DNA of 64,000 nt from assembly GCA_024281055.1 (NCBI GenBank), contig JAMXLF010000006.1, forward strand, positions 1 through 64,000, given 5' to 3'. A model generated the notes under the pieces. It ran no database searches. It was not told the origin of the DNA and worked only from the letters and a program-made list of their open reading frames with translations. Positions within the stretch are counted from its first letter, which is position 1. Every line of letters begins with the position of its first letter. The position numbers were made by a program, and so were the translations under genes. Origin of the DNA: Geobacteraceae bacterium (GTDB taxonomy: Bacteria; Desulfobacterota; Desulfuromonadia; Geobacterales; Geobacteraceae). Shown piece by piece: positions 54,471 to 62,839 of the stretch.

Positions 54471-54532
54471 GGCACGAGGCATGAGGCGGGCTCCAGGAAA
54501 ACCGTCGAGCCTCGTGCCCAGTGCCTCGCGCC
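54471..54532. repeat. Heptad-repeat hairpin, GGCGCTG family, copy 2 (gyrA-HEAT)
   Basis: The left arm is GGCACGA 54471, GGCATGA 54478 and GGCGGGC 54485, then TCCAGG. The right arm is TCGTGCC 54512, CAGTGCC 54519 and TCGCGCC 54526, preceded by CGAGCC. It shares the words GGCACGA/TCGTGCC with the gyrB-gyrA element 2.7 kb upstream but is not a copy of it in detail. Confidence 0.8.
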
Positions 54533-54542
54533 TTGATCAATA

Positions 54543-56093
54543 ATGGAACCGCGCAAGAAAATCGATACCACCCTCCCGGAGAGATACGGGATTATCCGTC
54601 TCCTGGAGCGGCTGCGAAAGGACAGCATCACCATCGACGAGATGGACGAGATCGGCGCCAAGCTCCGGAAATCCGGGCGGCGCGCCCTCTCCCCCTTGGT
54701 GCGTACGCTGTGGCGGGAACGCAACGGCGACCTTATCTCGCGCTACGCCTACCTCCTCGATTTCTTCGAGGATGAGACCTGGCTCGACCAGCTCGTCCAG
54801 ATGACCCTGCGGCGGAGAGACCTGGGGGAGGAAGGGAAGGCGGCGCTCCTGGCGGCCTTGGAGGGGTATGGCGTCGACGTCAGCACGCCACTGTTCGCCA
54901 GGATCCTCTCCGAGATCGGCGGGCCGCTCACTCTTACCCTCCCCCGCCTTCTCGACCGGGGGGAGGAAGGGGTCATCGGCTTCATCGAGGACCTCCTCGC
55001 CTATCCCCCCGAAGCACGCCTGGCGGTTATCCGCGAGCTTCCCACCGTCACGGACCCGCGGGTGCTCCGTCTGATGGAGATTCTTCTCCGGGTCGACGAC
55101 GGGGGGGTGATGCGGGAGACCGTCACCGCATTGGGGAGAGTACGGAGTCCTGCGGCGGCAGCCCTCCTGTGCACACTCGAAGATGTGTCGGATTCCCCAC
55201 TCAGGGAACTGGCCCGGAGAAGCCTGCGTCGGCTCTCGTTCCTGGGGGTGACGACCGCACCGTCCCCAGCCCCGCAGGAGCTTCCCTTCCACGAGTGTTT
55301 CGCAAGCCCCCTTGATGGCGCCGGCTATCGGACGCTCTGGCTGGCCCGCAAGCAGGAAAACGGGCTGCTGACAGCTCTCTGCATGGAGATTCACGAGAAC
55401 AGGGGAATGACCTCCGCCTGGGGAAAGGGCGACCTGACCGATGAGGAATGCGCCCGTCACGTCACCGAGATCTGCTGCGAGGAAGAGCTCTTCACGGTGG
55501 CGACGGAGTATGCTCTCATGCTCCTTCGGGATGCCTGCCACCTGAGTCGGGAAAACGGCGCCTTCCTCCCCGCGGAATTCTACGTACAGGGCGGGATGTT
55601 CCGGTCCGCCGAGGTCAATCCCGTTCCCTACACCCCGGAATTCGCTCCCCCCGCCGGGCTCGTCGCGGACAGCGCCGAACTTCTGGATGATGACTGCTTT
55701 GCCGGCTGGTTTCTGGCCAGCATGCGGGTCTACGATTTTGCCGAAGAGTGGAGTGCCCTGGAAAAAGCGGACGGCGCGAAGGGTCGGACCCGGGGGATGG
55801 AATCGCTCCTGGAAAGGTTTTGCCGGGAGCTCATCGTTCCCGACGCCGAACTCATCCGGCGCAGGCTTCTCCTCACGGCCGATCTGATGCGGCGCATCGG
55901 GAGGGACCGAGAAATGGTTGACCAGGCAGTGGTGCTGGCTGCCGGCCTGGCGATACCTCAGATCAAGCCGTGGCGGCAATCTTTTTTTCGTCGCTTTGCC
56001 CTGGAGAGCATGCAGATGGCCCGGGAAGCATTGGCCGAAGGGTACGACCCGCGGCAGCACGGAGATGAGGAGGAATGGGACGATGAGCGCTGA
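54543..56093 (+). CDS. HEAT-repeat protein of unknown function
   Basis: This 516-residue soluble protein is not recognised by name. The first 220 residues are alpha-helical pairs like HEAT repeats (for example SPLVRTLWRERNGD, EGVIGFIEDLLAYPPEARLAVI and DPRVLRLMEILLRVDD). The rest forms a mixed domain with RTLWLARKQENGLL, ending in a charged tail DEEEWDDER. HEAT proteins usually mediate protein-protein contacts. A similar gene follows gyrA in Geobacter from memory, which suggests a lineage-specific conserved role near the gyrase operon, not established. It overlaps a small possible gene at its stop. Confidence 0.7.
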   Translation: MEPRKKIDTTLPERYGIIRLLERLRKDSITIDEMDEIGAKLRKSGRRALSPLVRTLWRERNGDLISRYAYLLDFFEDETWLDQLVQMTLRRRDLGEEGKAALLAALEGYGVDVSTPLFARILSEIGGPLTLTLPRLLDRGEEGVIGFIEDLLAYPPEARLAVIRELPTVTDPRVLRLMEILLRVDDGGVMRETVTALGRVRSPAAAALLCTLEDVSDSPLRELARRSLRRLSFLGVTTAPSPAPQELPFHECFASPLDGAGYRTLWLARKQENGLLTALCMEIHENRGMTSAWGKGDLTDEECARHVTEICCEEELFTVATEYALMLLRDACHLSRENGAFLPAEFYVQGGMFRSAEVNPVPYTPEFAPPAGLVADSAELLDDDCFAGWFLASMRVYDFAEEWSALEKADGAKGRTRGMESLLERFCRELIVPDAELIRRRLLLTADLMRRIGRDREMVDQAVVLAAGLAIPQIKPWRQSFFRRFALESMQMAREALAEGYDPRQHGDEEEWDDER

Positions 56094-56196
56094 TGAACTG
56101 AAGAGCGGAAGCGCTGAACGGAAGCCCCTTTTCGCCGGCCTTTCACATCATTGTTGCACGAGGCTGCCACAACGAATCGAGTCGAGGGACGCATGA
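56083..56196 (+). CDS. Possible 37-residue small protein bridging the HEAT gene and gpsA
   Basis: The frame begins at ATG 56083 with AGGAGG 9 nt upstream, overlapping the HEAT stop. It ends at TGA 56194, overlapping the gpsA ATG as ATGA. The peptide starts MSADELKSGSAERK and has an HHCC cluster. The double overlap and ribosome site argue for translation, but the size is at the limit and there is no family recognised. It may only be a coupling frame or chance. Confidence 0.3.
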   Translation: MSADELKSGSAERKPLFAGLSHHCCTRLPQRIESRDA

Positions 56197-57200
56197 TTGA
56201 GAATATCGGTGTTATCGGTGCCGGGAGCTGGGGAACGACCCTGGCCGATCTTTTGGCCAAGAAGGGGCACAGGGTGACCCTCTGGGCCTATGAGCCGGAA
56301 CTGGTGGCGGAGATGGCGAAAGAGCGGGTGAACAGCCTGTTTCTCCCCGGCATTCCCCTCTCGCCCCGCCTCGTATTCACCAATTCCCTCGCCGAGGCGG
56401 TGCGGGGCAAGGAGCTTATCCTGTTCGTCGCTCCTTCCCAGGTGACGCGCCGGGTGGTTGGTACGGTTCTCCCCGATCTTCCGGCGGATGCGGTCATTGT
56501 CAGCGCCTCCAAGGGGGTCGAGCTCGACACCCTCAAGACCATGTCCCAGGTCTTTGCCGAGCTGCTCCCGCCGGAGCTCTACGCCCGGTTCGCCGTGCTC
56601 TCCGGCCCCAGCTTCGCACGGGAAGTGGCCCTCGAGATGCCGACCGCGGTGGTGGCCGCGGCAGCGGACGCGGCCATCGCCGGGCGCGTGCAGCAGAGCT
56701 TCAATACCTCATTTTTCCGCCTTTACACCAACAATGACGTGATAGGTGTGGAGCTGGGGGGAGCCATCAAGAATGTCATCGCCATCGCAGCCGGCATTTC
56801 CGACGGACTCGGGTTCGGCCACAACACCCGCGCCGCCCTGATCACTCGTGGTCTCGCGGAGATGAGCCGGCTGGGAAGGGGCATGGGGGCGCGGTCCGAG
56901 ACCTTTGCCGGCCTGGCCGGGATGGGCGACCTGGTGCTTACCTGCACCGGAGACCTCTCCCGCAATCGCACGGTGGGGGTGAAGCTGGGCGAAGGCATGC
57001 GGCTGAAGGAGATCCTGGCGGAGATGCGGATGGTCGCCGAGGGGGTCAAGACCACCGAATCGGCCGTGAATCTCGCCCGCCGGCTGGCCATCGACATGCC
57101 CATCACGGAAAAGGTGTACGAGGTCCTCTATGAGGACAAGCCGGCCCGGGCGGCCGTTATCGAGCTCATGACCAGGGACCTGAAAGCGGAAGGCCGCTGA
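56193..57200 (+). CDS. gpsA: Glycerol-3-phosphate dehydrogenase [NAD(P)+]
   Basis: This 335-residue enzyme has the Rossmann loop GAGSWGTTLA, SGPSFAREVA, the catalytic-lysine region GGAIKNVIAIAAG and NTRAALITRG. It reduces dihydroxyacetone phosphate to sn-glycerol 3-phosphate for phospholipid synthesis. ATG 56193 has GAGGGA upstream; the frame extends back to 56151 without support. The next gene is separated by 96 nt. Confidence 0.97.
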   Translation: MIENIGVIGAGSWGTTLADLLAKKGHRVTLWAYEPELVAEMAKERVNSLFLPGIPLSPRLVFTNSLAEAVRGKELILFVAPSQVTRRVVGTVLPDLPADAVIVSASKGVELDTLKTMSQVFAELLPPELYARFAVLSGPSFAREVALEMPTAVVAAAADAAIAGRVQQSFNTSFFRLYTNNDVIGVELGGAIKNVIAIAAGISDGLGFGHNTRAALITRGLAEMSRLGRGMGARSETFAGLAGMGDLVLTCTGDLSRNRTVGVKLGEGMRLKEILAEMRMVAEGVKTTESAVNLARRLAIDMPITEKVYEVLYEDKPARAAVIELMTRDLKAEGR

Positions 57201-57296
57201 TGCCGGACGCTGGACTACAAATTTTGGGTTACGCCCCGGGTAAGCCTTCCGCCGGGGATTATCCCTGCTGACGGGAACCGGCCAAGGGGACGTTCC

Positions 57297-59561
57297 ATGC
57301 AACCAGGTCTGAGCATACGCACCAAGCTCCTTTTTTCCATCCTCCTCATCCTCGTCATTTCCTATTCCTTCCTCATCTACTTCAACGTCCGCAGTGTCTC
57401 CGCCTCCCTCGAGGAGAAGATCGGCAAAGAGCTGGAACAGGACCTCAATTACGTCAAGAGTCACTACCTGTTGCGGGCCAATCAGATAAATTACGTGATG
57501 CAGCAGACCGCCTCGGCGCCTTCCCTCCAGGATGTCGTGAGGCACCGGGATTCCGCCTGGCTCAAGAAGGCGCTCAAAAGATGGCAGCGGAACCTTCCCT
57601 CCGTCGAAGTCCTGACGGTGGTGGATGCGCGGCAACGGGTTCTCGCCAGGGTTAGCAGCTCCGCGACCGGCGATATCTTTGAAGTGGGCGGTGCCGTGGC
57701 CAAGGCGATGCACGAGAAACAGCCCGTCATCTCAACCGAGCTGATCCCCCTGGAACTCCTCTGCAGGGAGAACGCGGATTACTGCGTCCCCCTCGCCAGC
57801 GGCAAGGAGGCGATGATGGTGACGGTCGTCACGCCCGTTCTGGATGACAAGGGAGCGGTGCTGGGGGCGATCGTCTGCGGTGACGTGATCAACCGGGACC
57901 CGCAGATTCCCTTCAAGGTGCAGGAGATTTTCGGCAAAGAAGTGGCGGTGACTATCAACCAACGGCAAATCAGCATCGCCAGCACCTTTTCCGATCACGT
58001 CACGTTCCTGGCCACGGTCGCTCCGGAGATCCTGGCGAGGCTCAACAAGGGTCTCTCCTACCGGGGCGAGGCCCGTTTCGGCGACACGGCCTACAAGACC
58101 GCATTCGAGCCGATCGCCAACAGCAAAGGGGAGATCGTCGGCTCTCTGGCGGTAGCTCTCTCCATGGAGGACGTGAAAAAAATCCGTCACGACAGCCTGG
58201 AGAACATCCGCAATTCGGCGGTGGTTGCGATCATTCTGGCGTTTGCCATGGCCTGGTTCGTTGCCCGGAAGCTGACCGGACCGCTCCGTGAGCTGGCCCG
58301 CAGTGCGCAGCGAATCGAGACCGGCGACCTGAGCCAACGGGTTGCGGTGGCCACCTCGGACGAATTCGGCATGCTCGCCGATTCCTTCAACCGGATGGCC
58401 CGGGCCCTGGCGGAACGGGACCGGACCATCACGAAAAAGACCCAGGACCTGCAGGAATTGAATGAGCTCCTGGAGAAGAAGGTGGCGCTGCGGACCACTG
58501 AGCTGCGGCTGGAGATGGGGAGGCTGGAGGCCATTCTGACGAGCATGGCGGAAGGGGTCGTGGTTACCGACCGCGACAACCGCGTCATAGTCTGCAATCC
58601 GGCTGCCCTGAAGATCTTCGAGCTTGTCCCCCATCGGATCCTGCATCAGGCGGTCGACCAGGTGTGTGAGGTCGGCGGGTTCTGCCGGCTCGTGGACCTC
58701 GTCGGGGAAATCAAGGCAGGGGGCGATCTGACGACGGTGCGCGAGGAGGACCTGGCGGTAAAAGGGAAAAAGCTCAAGGTGAACCTTGCGCCGCTCCTCG
58801 ACGAAGGCGGGATGTTTGCCGGGGTGGTCATGTCGCTGCGTGACGTGACCGTCGAAGAGGAGGTGGACAGGATGAAGAACGAATTCATCTCCACCGTCTC
58901 CCATGAGTTGAAGACGCCGCTCACTTCCATCAAGGGGGCGCTGCAGTTCGTCCTCAACAAAGGGAAATGGCTGACCGCCACGGAGCGCGAACTCCTCTCG
59001 GTCTGCCTCCGCAACACCGATCGCCTCATCAGGTTGATCAGCGACATCCTCGATATCTCGAAAATCGAGGCCGGCCGGGTAGAGATGACCTTCGAGCCCC
59101 TGTCCGTCAATGAACTGGTGACCTATTCCATCGAGGAAATCAAGGGCTTTGCCCTGAGCCGCAACGTTTCCATCATCAACCGGGTCGACCCCGACCTCCC
59201 CCCTGTCTATGGCGACCACGACCGCCTCATGCAGGTCCTCACCAATCTCCTGTCCAATGCGGTCAAGTTCTCCCCCGAAGGGAAGATCATCACCGCTGCT
59301 GCCGAGTTGCAGGGTAACTATGTGGCCGTTTCGGTGGTAGACAATGGCCGGAGCATTCAGTTATCGGACCGCGACAAGCTGTTCAAGAAATTCCAGCGCC
59401 TTGAGAGTTCAGGGACCCCGGAAAATGGCGGCACCGGCCTCGGTCTGGCCATCTGCCGGGAGATCATCGAGCGGCACCACGGAAGAATCTATTACGAGCC
59501 GGGGCTGGCGGGAGGGAATATCTTTACCTTTACCGTCCCGGTTTTCGAGGAGACCAGATGA
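57297..59561 (+). CDS. Membrane sensor histidine kinase (Cache-HAMP-PAS)
   Basis: The 754-residue protein has a membrane helix (about 9-30) and a long extracytoplasmic sensor domain (about 31-300, Cache-like). A second helix follows at about 304-322, then HAMP (about 323-378), coiled coil, a PAS domain (about 400-515) and HisKA with His536 in SHELKTPLT. The ATPase domain has N box LLSNAVKFSPEG and GTGLGLAI. The G1 box reads DNGRSI at Asp682, so the second glycine of DxGxG is serine; nucleotide binding may be altered. It overlaps the next gene by ATGA, so they are coupled. Confidence 0.9.
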   Translation: MQPGLSIRTKLLFSILLILVISYSFLIYFNVRSVSASLEEKIGKELEQDLNYVKSHYLLRANQINYVMQQTASAPSLQDVVRHRDSAWLKKALKRWQRNLPSVEVLTVVDARQRVLARVSSSATGDIFEVGGAVAKAMHEKQPVISTELIPLELLCRENADYCVPLASGKEAMMVTVVTPVLDDKGAVLGAIVCGDVINRDPQIPFKVQEIFGKEVAVTINQRQISIASTFSDHVTFLATVAPEILARLNKGLSYRGEARFGDTAYKTAFEPIANSKGEIVGSLAVALSMEDVKKIRHDSLENIRNSAVVAIILAFAMAWFVARKLTGPLRELARSAQRIETGDLSQRVAVATSDEFGMLADSFNRMARALAERDRTITKKTQDLQELNELLEKKVALRTTELRLEMGRLEAILTSMAEGVVVTDRDNRVIVCNPAALKIFELVPHRILHQAVDQVCEVGGFCRLVDLVGEIKAGGDLTTVREEDLAVKGKKLKVNLAPLLDEGGMFAGVVMSLRDVTVEEEVDRMKNEFISTVSHELKTPLTSIKGALQFVLNKGKWLTATERELLSVCLRNTDRLIRLISDILDISKIEAGRVEMTFEPLSVNELVTYSIEEIKGFALSRNVSIINRVDPDLPPVYGDHDRLMQVLTNLLSNAVKFSPEGKIITAAAELQGNYVAVSVVDNGRSIQLSDRDKLFKKFQRLESSGTPENGGTGLGLAICREIIERHHGRIYYEPGLAGGNIFTFTVPVFEETR

Positions 59562-61099
59562 CCAGCAAGAAAATACTCATCGTTGACGACGAAGTCGATA
59601 TCGCATTGATTCTCAAGCTGCACCTGGAGGATGCCGGGTACAAGACCGTGCGGGCCAGGGATGGCCTGGAAGCACTGGAGCAGGTAGGCAGGGAGAGCTT
59701 CGACCTTGTCCTCCTCGACATCAAGATGCCGCGCATGAGCGGGATGGAGGTGCTGGGAAAGATCATGAGTGACCATCGTGACACGGCGGTGGTCATGATG
59801 ACCGCCCATGGCAGCGAGGATGTCGCGGTGGAAGCGATGAAAAGGGGGGCCATCGACTACATCGCCAAGCCGTTTTCCACCGACGATCTGCTCAAGCGGG
59901 TGGAGCGGGCCATCCAGTTCAACCGGACCCGCCAGGAAAACATCCGGCTCCAGCAGGAGGTGGCCGAAGAGCGGCAGAAGATGGCCACCATTCTCGAGGG
60001 GATGGCCGATCTCCTCATCGCCGTGGATGCAGAGGGGCGGATCATGACCTGTAACCGTATGGCGGCGGCTGTGCTCGGGGTTGACAGCAAGGAGGTCCTC
60101 GGGATGCCCGTGGAAGAGGTGCTGAAGGCCGACATCGCTCCGGAAGCCCTTCCCTGCCGGATTGCGCTGCGGACAGCTGCTCCGTGCCTCGATGTTGCCT
60201 ACACGATCCAGGCGCCCAAGGGAAACATTCCGGTCCTGTCAAGTGCCGCCCCCCTCGTGAACAGTGCCGGCGGCCTTCAGGGGAGCGTGGAGATCATTCG
60301 TGACATATCCACCCTGAAGGCCCTGGAGAAGGAACGGGAAGACTTTGTCAGCATGCTCTCCCACGACCTGAAGTCGCCGATCACCGCCATTGTCGGTTCC
60401 ATCGATCTGGTTCGCGACGGACGCCTGGGGCCGCTCAACGATGAGCAGCGGGAATACCTGGAATCGGCCCTCGAAAGCTGCACCGAGATGGTCGAGATGA
60501 TCGATACTCTCCTCGATGTCCACAAGTTCGAGGCGGGGAAGATGGTGCTCGCCTTCAAGGAGGAAGACCCGGAACTCCTCATCCAGCGCACCCTCAGCCG
60601 CTACCGCCCGGTGGCGCAGCGCGCCCGGATAAATCTCTATGCAACCGTCGTGGGCGAGCTCCCGGCGGTGCGGGTGGATCGGACGAAGTTTGGCCGGCTC
60701 CTCAGCAACCTTCTGTCCAACGCCTTCAAATTTACCCCGGAGGAAGGAGAGGTCGAGGTGCGGGGGGAAATAGTGGCGGCCGGAGTTGAGCTCGCCGGCC
60801 GGATCCCGGCACGAAATTATCCCGTCGTGGAGCTTCCCGACCGTGGCCGCTTCTTCCAGCTCATGGTCAGGGACAGCGGTGCGGGCATACCCGCGGATGC
60901 TCTGGCCGACATCTTCGATCGCTTTGTCCAGGCGAAGACGCGGCATACGGCAAAGGCCAGGGGCACCGGACTGGGGCTCGCCTTCTGTCGGAAAGTTATG
61001 GATGCCCATGGCGGCTACATCTGGGCGGAAAGTGTGGTGGGCCGGGGAAGCTCGTTCATTGCCCTGTTTCCCCTTGATGATGGCGCAACGTCTGACTGA
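59558..61099 (+). CDS. Receiver-PAS-histidine kinase hybrid
   Basis: The 513-residue soluble protein has a receiver domain (about 1-120, Asp54 in LVLLDIKMPRMSG, Lys in YIAKPFS) and a PAS domain (about 140-250). HisKA follows with His269 in SHDLKSPITA, then ATPase with SNAFKFTPEEGE, DSGAGI and GTGLGL. It is coupled to the preceding kinase by ATGA, so that kinase is the likely phosphate donor for Asp54. Like its neighbours it has no DNA-binding output. Its target is unknown. Confidence 0.9.
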   Translation: MTSKKILIVDDEVDIALILKLHLEDAGYKTVRARDGLEALEQVGRESFDLVLLDIKMPRMSGMEVLGKIMSDHRDTAVVMMTAHGSEDVAVEAMKRGAIDYIAKPFSTDDLLKRVERAIQFNRTRQENIRLQQEVAEERQKMATILEGMADLLIAVDAEGRIMTCNRMAAAVLGVDSKEVLGMPVEEVLKADIAPEALPCRIALRTAAPCLDVAYTIQAPKGNIPVLSSAAPLVNSAGGLQGSVEIIRDISTLKALEKEREDFVSMLSHDLKSPITAIVGSIDLVRDGRLGPLNDEQREYLESALESCTEMVEMIDTLLDVHKFEAGKMVLAFKEEDPELLIQRTLSRYRPVAQRARINLYATVVGELPAVRVDRTKFGRLLSNLLSNAFKFTPEEGEVEVRGEIVAAGVELAGRIPARNYPVVELPDRGRFFQLMVRDSGAGIPADALADIFDRFVQAKTRHTAKARGTGLGLAFCRKVMDAHGGYIWAESVVGRGSSFIALFPLDDGATSD

Positions 61100-61160
61100 A
61101 CCCCTGGGCAGATCGCATTCGACGCCACTGCGGTCAACCTGCGGGGAGGGAAATCCGAGG

Positions 61161-62804
61161 ATGCAAAAGCGGCTCCGGGTACTATTCATTGCTGATGCAG
61201 ACGCCGACACTGAGCAGCTTGTGCACGAGCTCGCCCATGACGGTTACGCGCTTTCCGCGGAACGGGTAGCCACGGCCGCTGATCTGGCTGCAGCCTGTGA
61301 CAGGCAGAGTTGGGACCTCATCCTTTCCGGCTGCGTGATGGAACAGCTTTCGGCCACGGCCGCCCTTGCGGTTGTGAAGGAGAAAAAACTCGATATCCCG
61401 TTCCTCGTCGTGTCGGAACGGCTGGAGGAAGAACTGGCGGTGTCCGCCATGAAGGCAGGAGCCCACGATTTCCTCCTGAAGGGGAACCTGTCCCGGCTGG
61501 CTCCCGCCGTCGAGCGGGAGTTGAGGGATGCTGGCGAGCGGAGCAACCGTCGCGGGATGCAGACCGCCATCCGGCGCGGCAAGATGGAGTGGGAGGCGGC
61601 TTTCGATGCGGTGTCGGATCTCATCATCCTGACGGACCTGACCGGCAGGATCATCCGCTGCAACAGGCGGGTGATCTCTTCCTTTAACTGCGACTACGGG
61701 GATGTACTGGGGAAACAGGTCGGAGCGTTGTTTTTCGGCGCACAGCCCGGCGACCCGCGGATATTTCAGCTCTCCCAGGACCCCACGGACGCCACGGCCG
61801 GGGAGGATATCCGCTTTCCCACCATTGAGGGGTGGTTCAACGTCACCAGCTACCCGATGCAGTTTGCGGGGAAGCCGTATGGTATGGTCCCGTATGGTAT
61901 GGTCCATATCATCAAGGACATCACCACGCGACGGCAAGCGGAGGAAGAGAAGAAGGCCAGCGAGCGGGAGCTCCAGGAAAACCTCCGGGAGGTGCAGCGG
62001 GCGAACATCGAGCTCGGCCGGCTCAATGACGCAAAAAACAGCTTTATCGGCATGGCCTCCCACGAACTGAAGACGCCGATCACCTCCATACTCGGCGGGG
62101 TGGATTTCCTGTTCAATTACAGCGGGCTCGTGATGAGCGAGGAGCAGCGGCGAATCTTTTCTTCCGTTTATGAGGGGGTACTCCAGCTCAAGGGGCTCAT
62201 TGCCGATCTCCTCTCCCTGTCCCGTCTTGAGACGGATGGTTCCCTCCAGAAAAGGCCGTGCAATCTCATGGCCCTGGCCGGCGAGGTCCGGGAAACCTTC
62301 GCCCTTCCCCTGTCGACACGCCAGATTCGGGTGAGCGTAGCGGGAGCGGAGATGCCGGTGCCGGTGGACGAAGGTTACTGCCGGCTGGTTGTCCGCAACC
62401 TCATCGAGAATGCCATCAAATTCACTCCTGACGGCGGCGTGGTCGCGGTGTCGGGGCGACTGGTAACCCGGAGAGAGGTGCGAGGCTGGGAGGCGGAACT
62501 TACTCCCTTCTATCCGGAACTTTCGCGGTGCCTGCATGACAGCGCCACCTTCTTCCGCCTCGACGTTTCCGATACCGGCATCGGCATCCCGCAGGACGAG
62601 CGGCAGCGGGTTTTTGAAAAATTCTACGGGGTAGGCGACCTGGACCACCACTCGTCGGGAAAGACCGAATTCATGGCGAGAGGCTCTGGCCTTGGCCTTG
62701 CCATCGTCAGGGGAATCATGGACGGCCATGGCGGGCTGGTCTGGAATGCGGCGAACCCGGCTGGCGCCGGGACAGTTTTCTCCCTCCTCTTTCCCATGGA
62801 GTAA
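61161..62804 (+). CDS. PAS histidine kinase with degenerate receiver domain
   Basis: The 547-residue protein begins with a receiver-like domain (about 1-125) that lacks the phospho-acceptor: the aspartate position is Gly57 in DLILSGCVM, and the acidic pocket reads IADAD. The KGNLSRL stretch keeps the late lysine. A PAS domain follows (about 145-260), then a HisKA domain with His301 in SHELKTPIT and an ATPase domain with DTGIGI and GSGLGLAI, both intact. A tandem PYGMV duplication lies at 239-248. ATG 61161 is preferred (GGGAGGG and GAGG upstream). It probably works with the two preceding kinases. Confidence 0.85.
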   Translation: MQKRLRVLFIADADADTEQLVHELAHDGYALSAERVATAADLAAACDRQSWDLILSGCVMEQLSATAALAVVKEKKLDIPFLVVSERLEEELAVSAMKAGAHDFLLKGNLSRLAPAVERELRDAGERSNRRGMQTAIRRGKMEWEAAFDAVSDLIILTDLTGRIIRCNRRVISSFNCDYGDVLGKQVGALFFGAQPGDPRIFQLSQDPTDATAGEDIRFPTIEGWFNVTSYPMQFAGKPYGMVPYGMVHIIKDITTRRQAEEEKKASERELQENLREVQRANIELGRLNDAKNSFIGMASHELKTPITSILGGVDFLFNYSGLVMSEEQRRIFSSVYEGVLQLKGLIADLLSLSRLETDGSLQKRPCNLMALAGEVRETFALPLSTRQIRVSVAGAEMPVPVDEGYCRLVVRNLIENAIKFTPDGGVVAVSGRLVTRREVRGWEAELTPFYPELSRCLHDSATFFRLDVSDTGIGIPQDERQRVFEKFYGVGDLDHHSSGKTEFMARGSGLGLAIVRGIMDGHGGLVWNAANPAGAGTVFSLLFPME

Positions 62805-62818
62805 CAAAGAAGAGAACG

Positions 62819-62839
62819 GTGAATAGTGAATGGTGAACG
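62819..62839 (+). repeat. Heptad-repeat run, GTGAATG family (single arm) at the ABC gene start
   Basis: GTGAATA 62819, GTGAATG 62826 and GTGAACG 62833 are three 7-bp tandem units with no paired second arm. The ATG of the ABC ATPase frame (62830) lies within the middle unit, so the repeat supplies the start codon and the first residues (MVNG). Confidence 0.6.
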
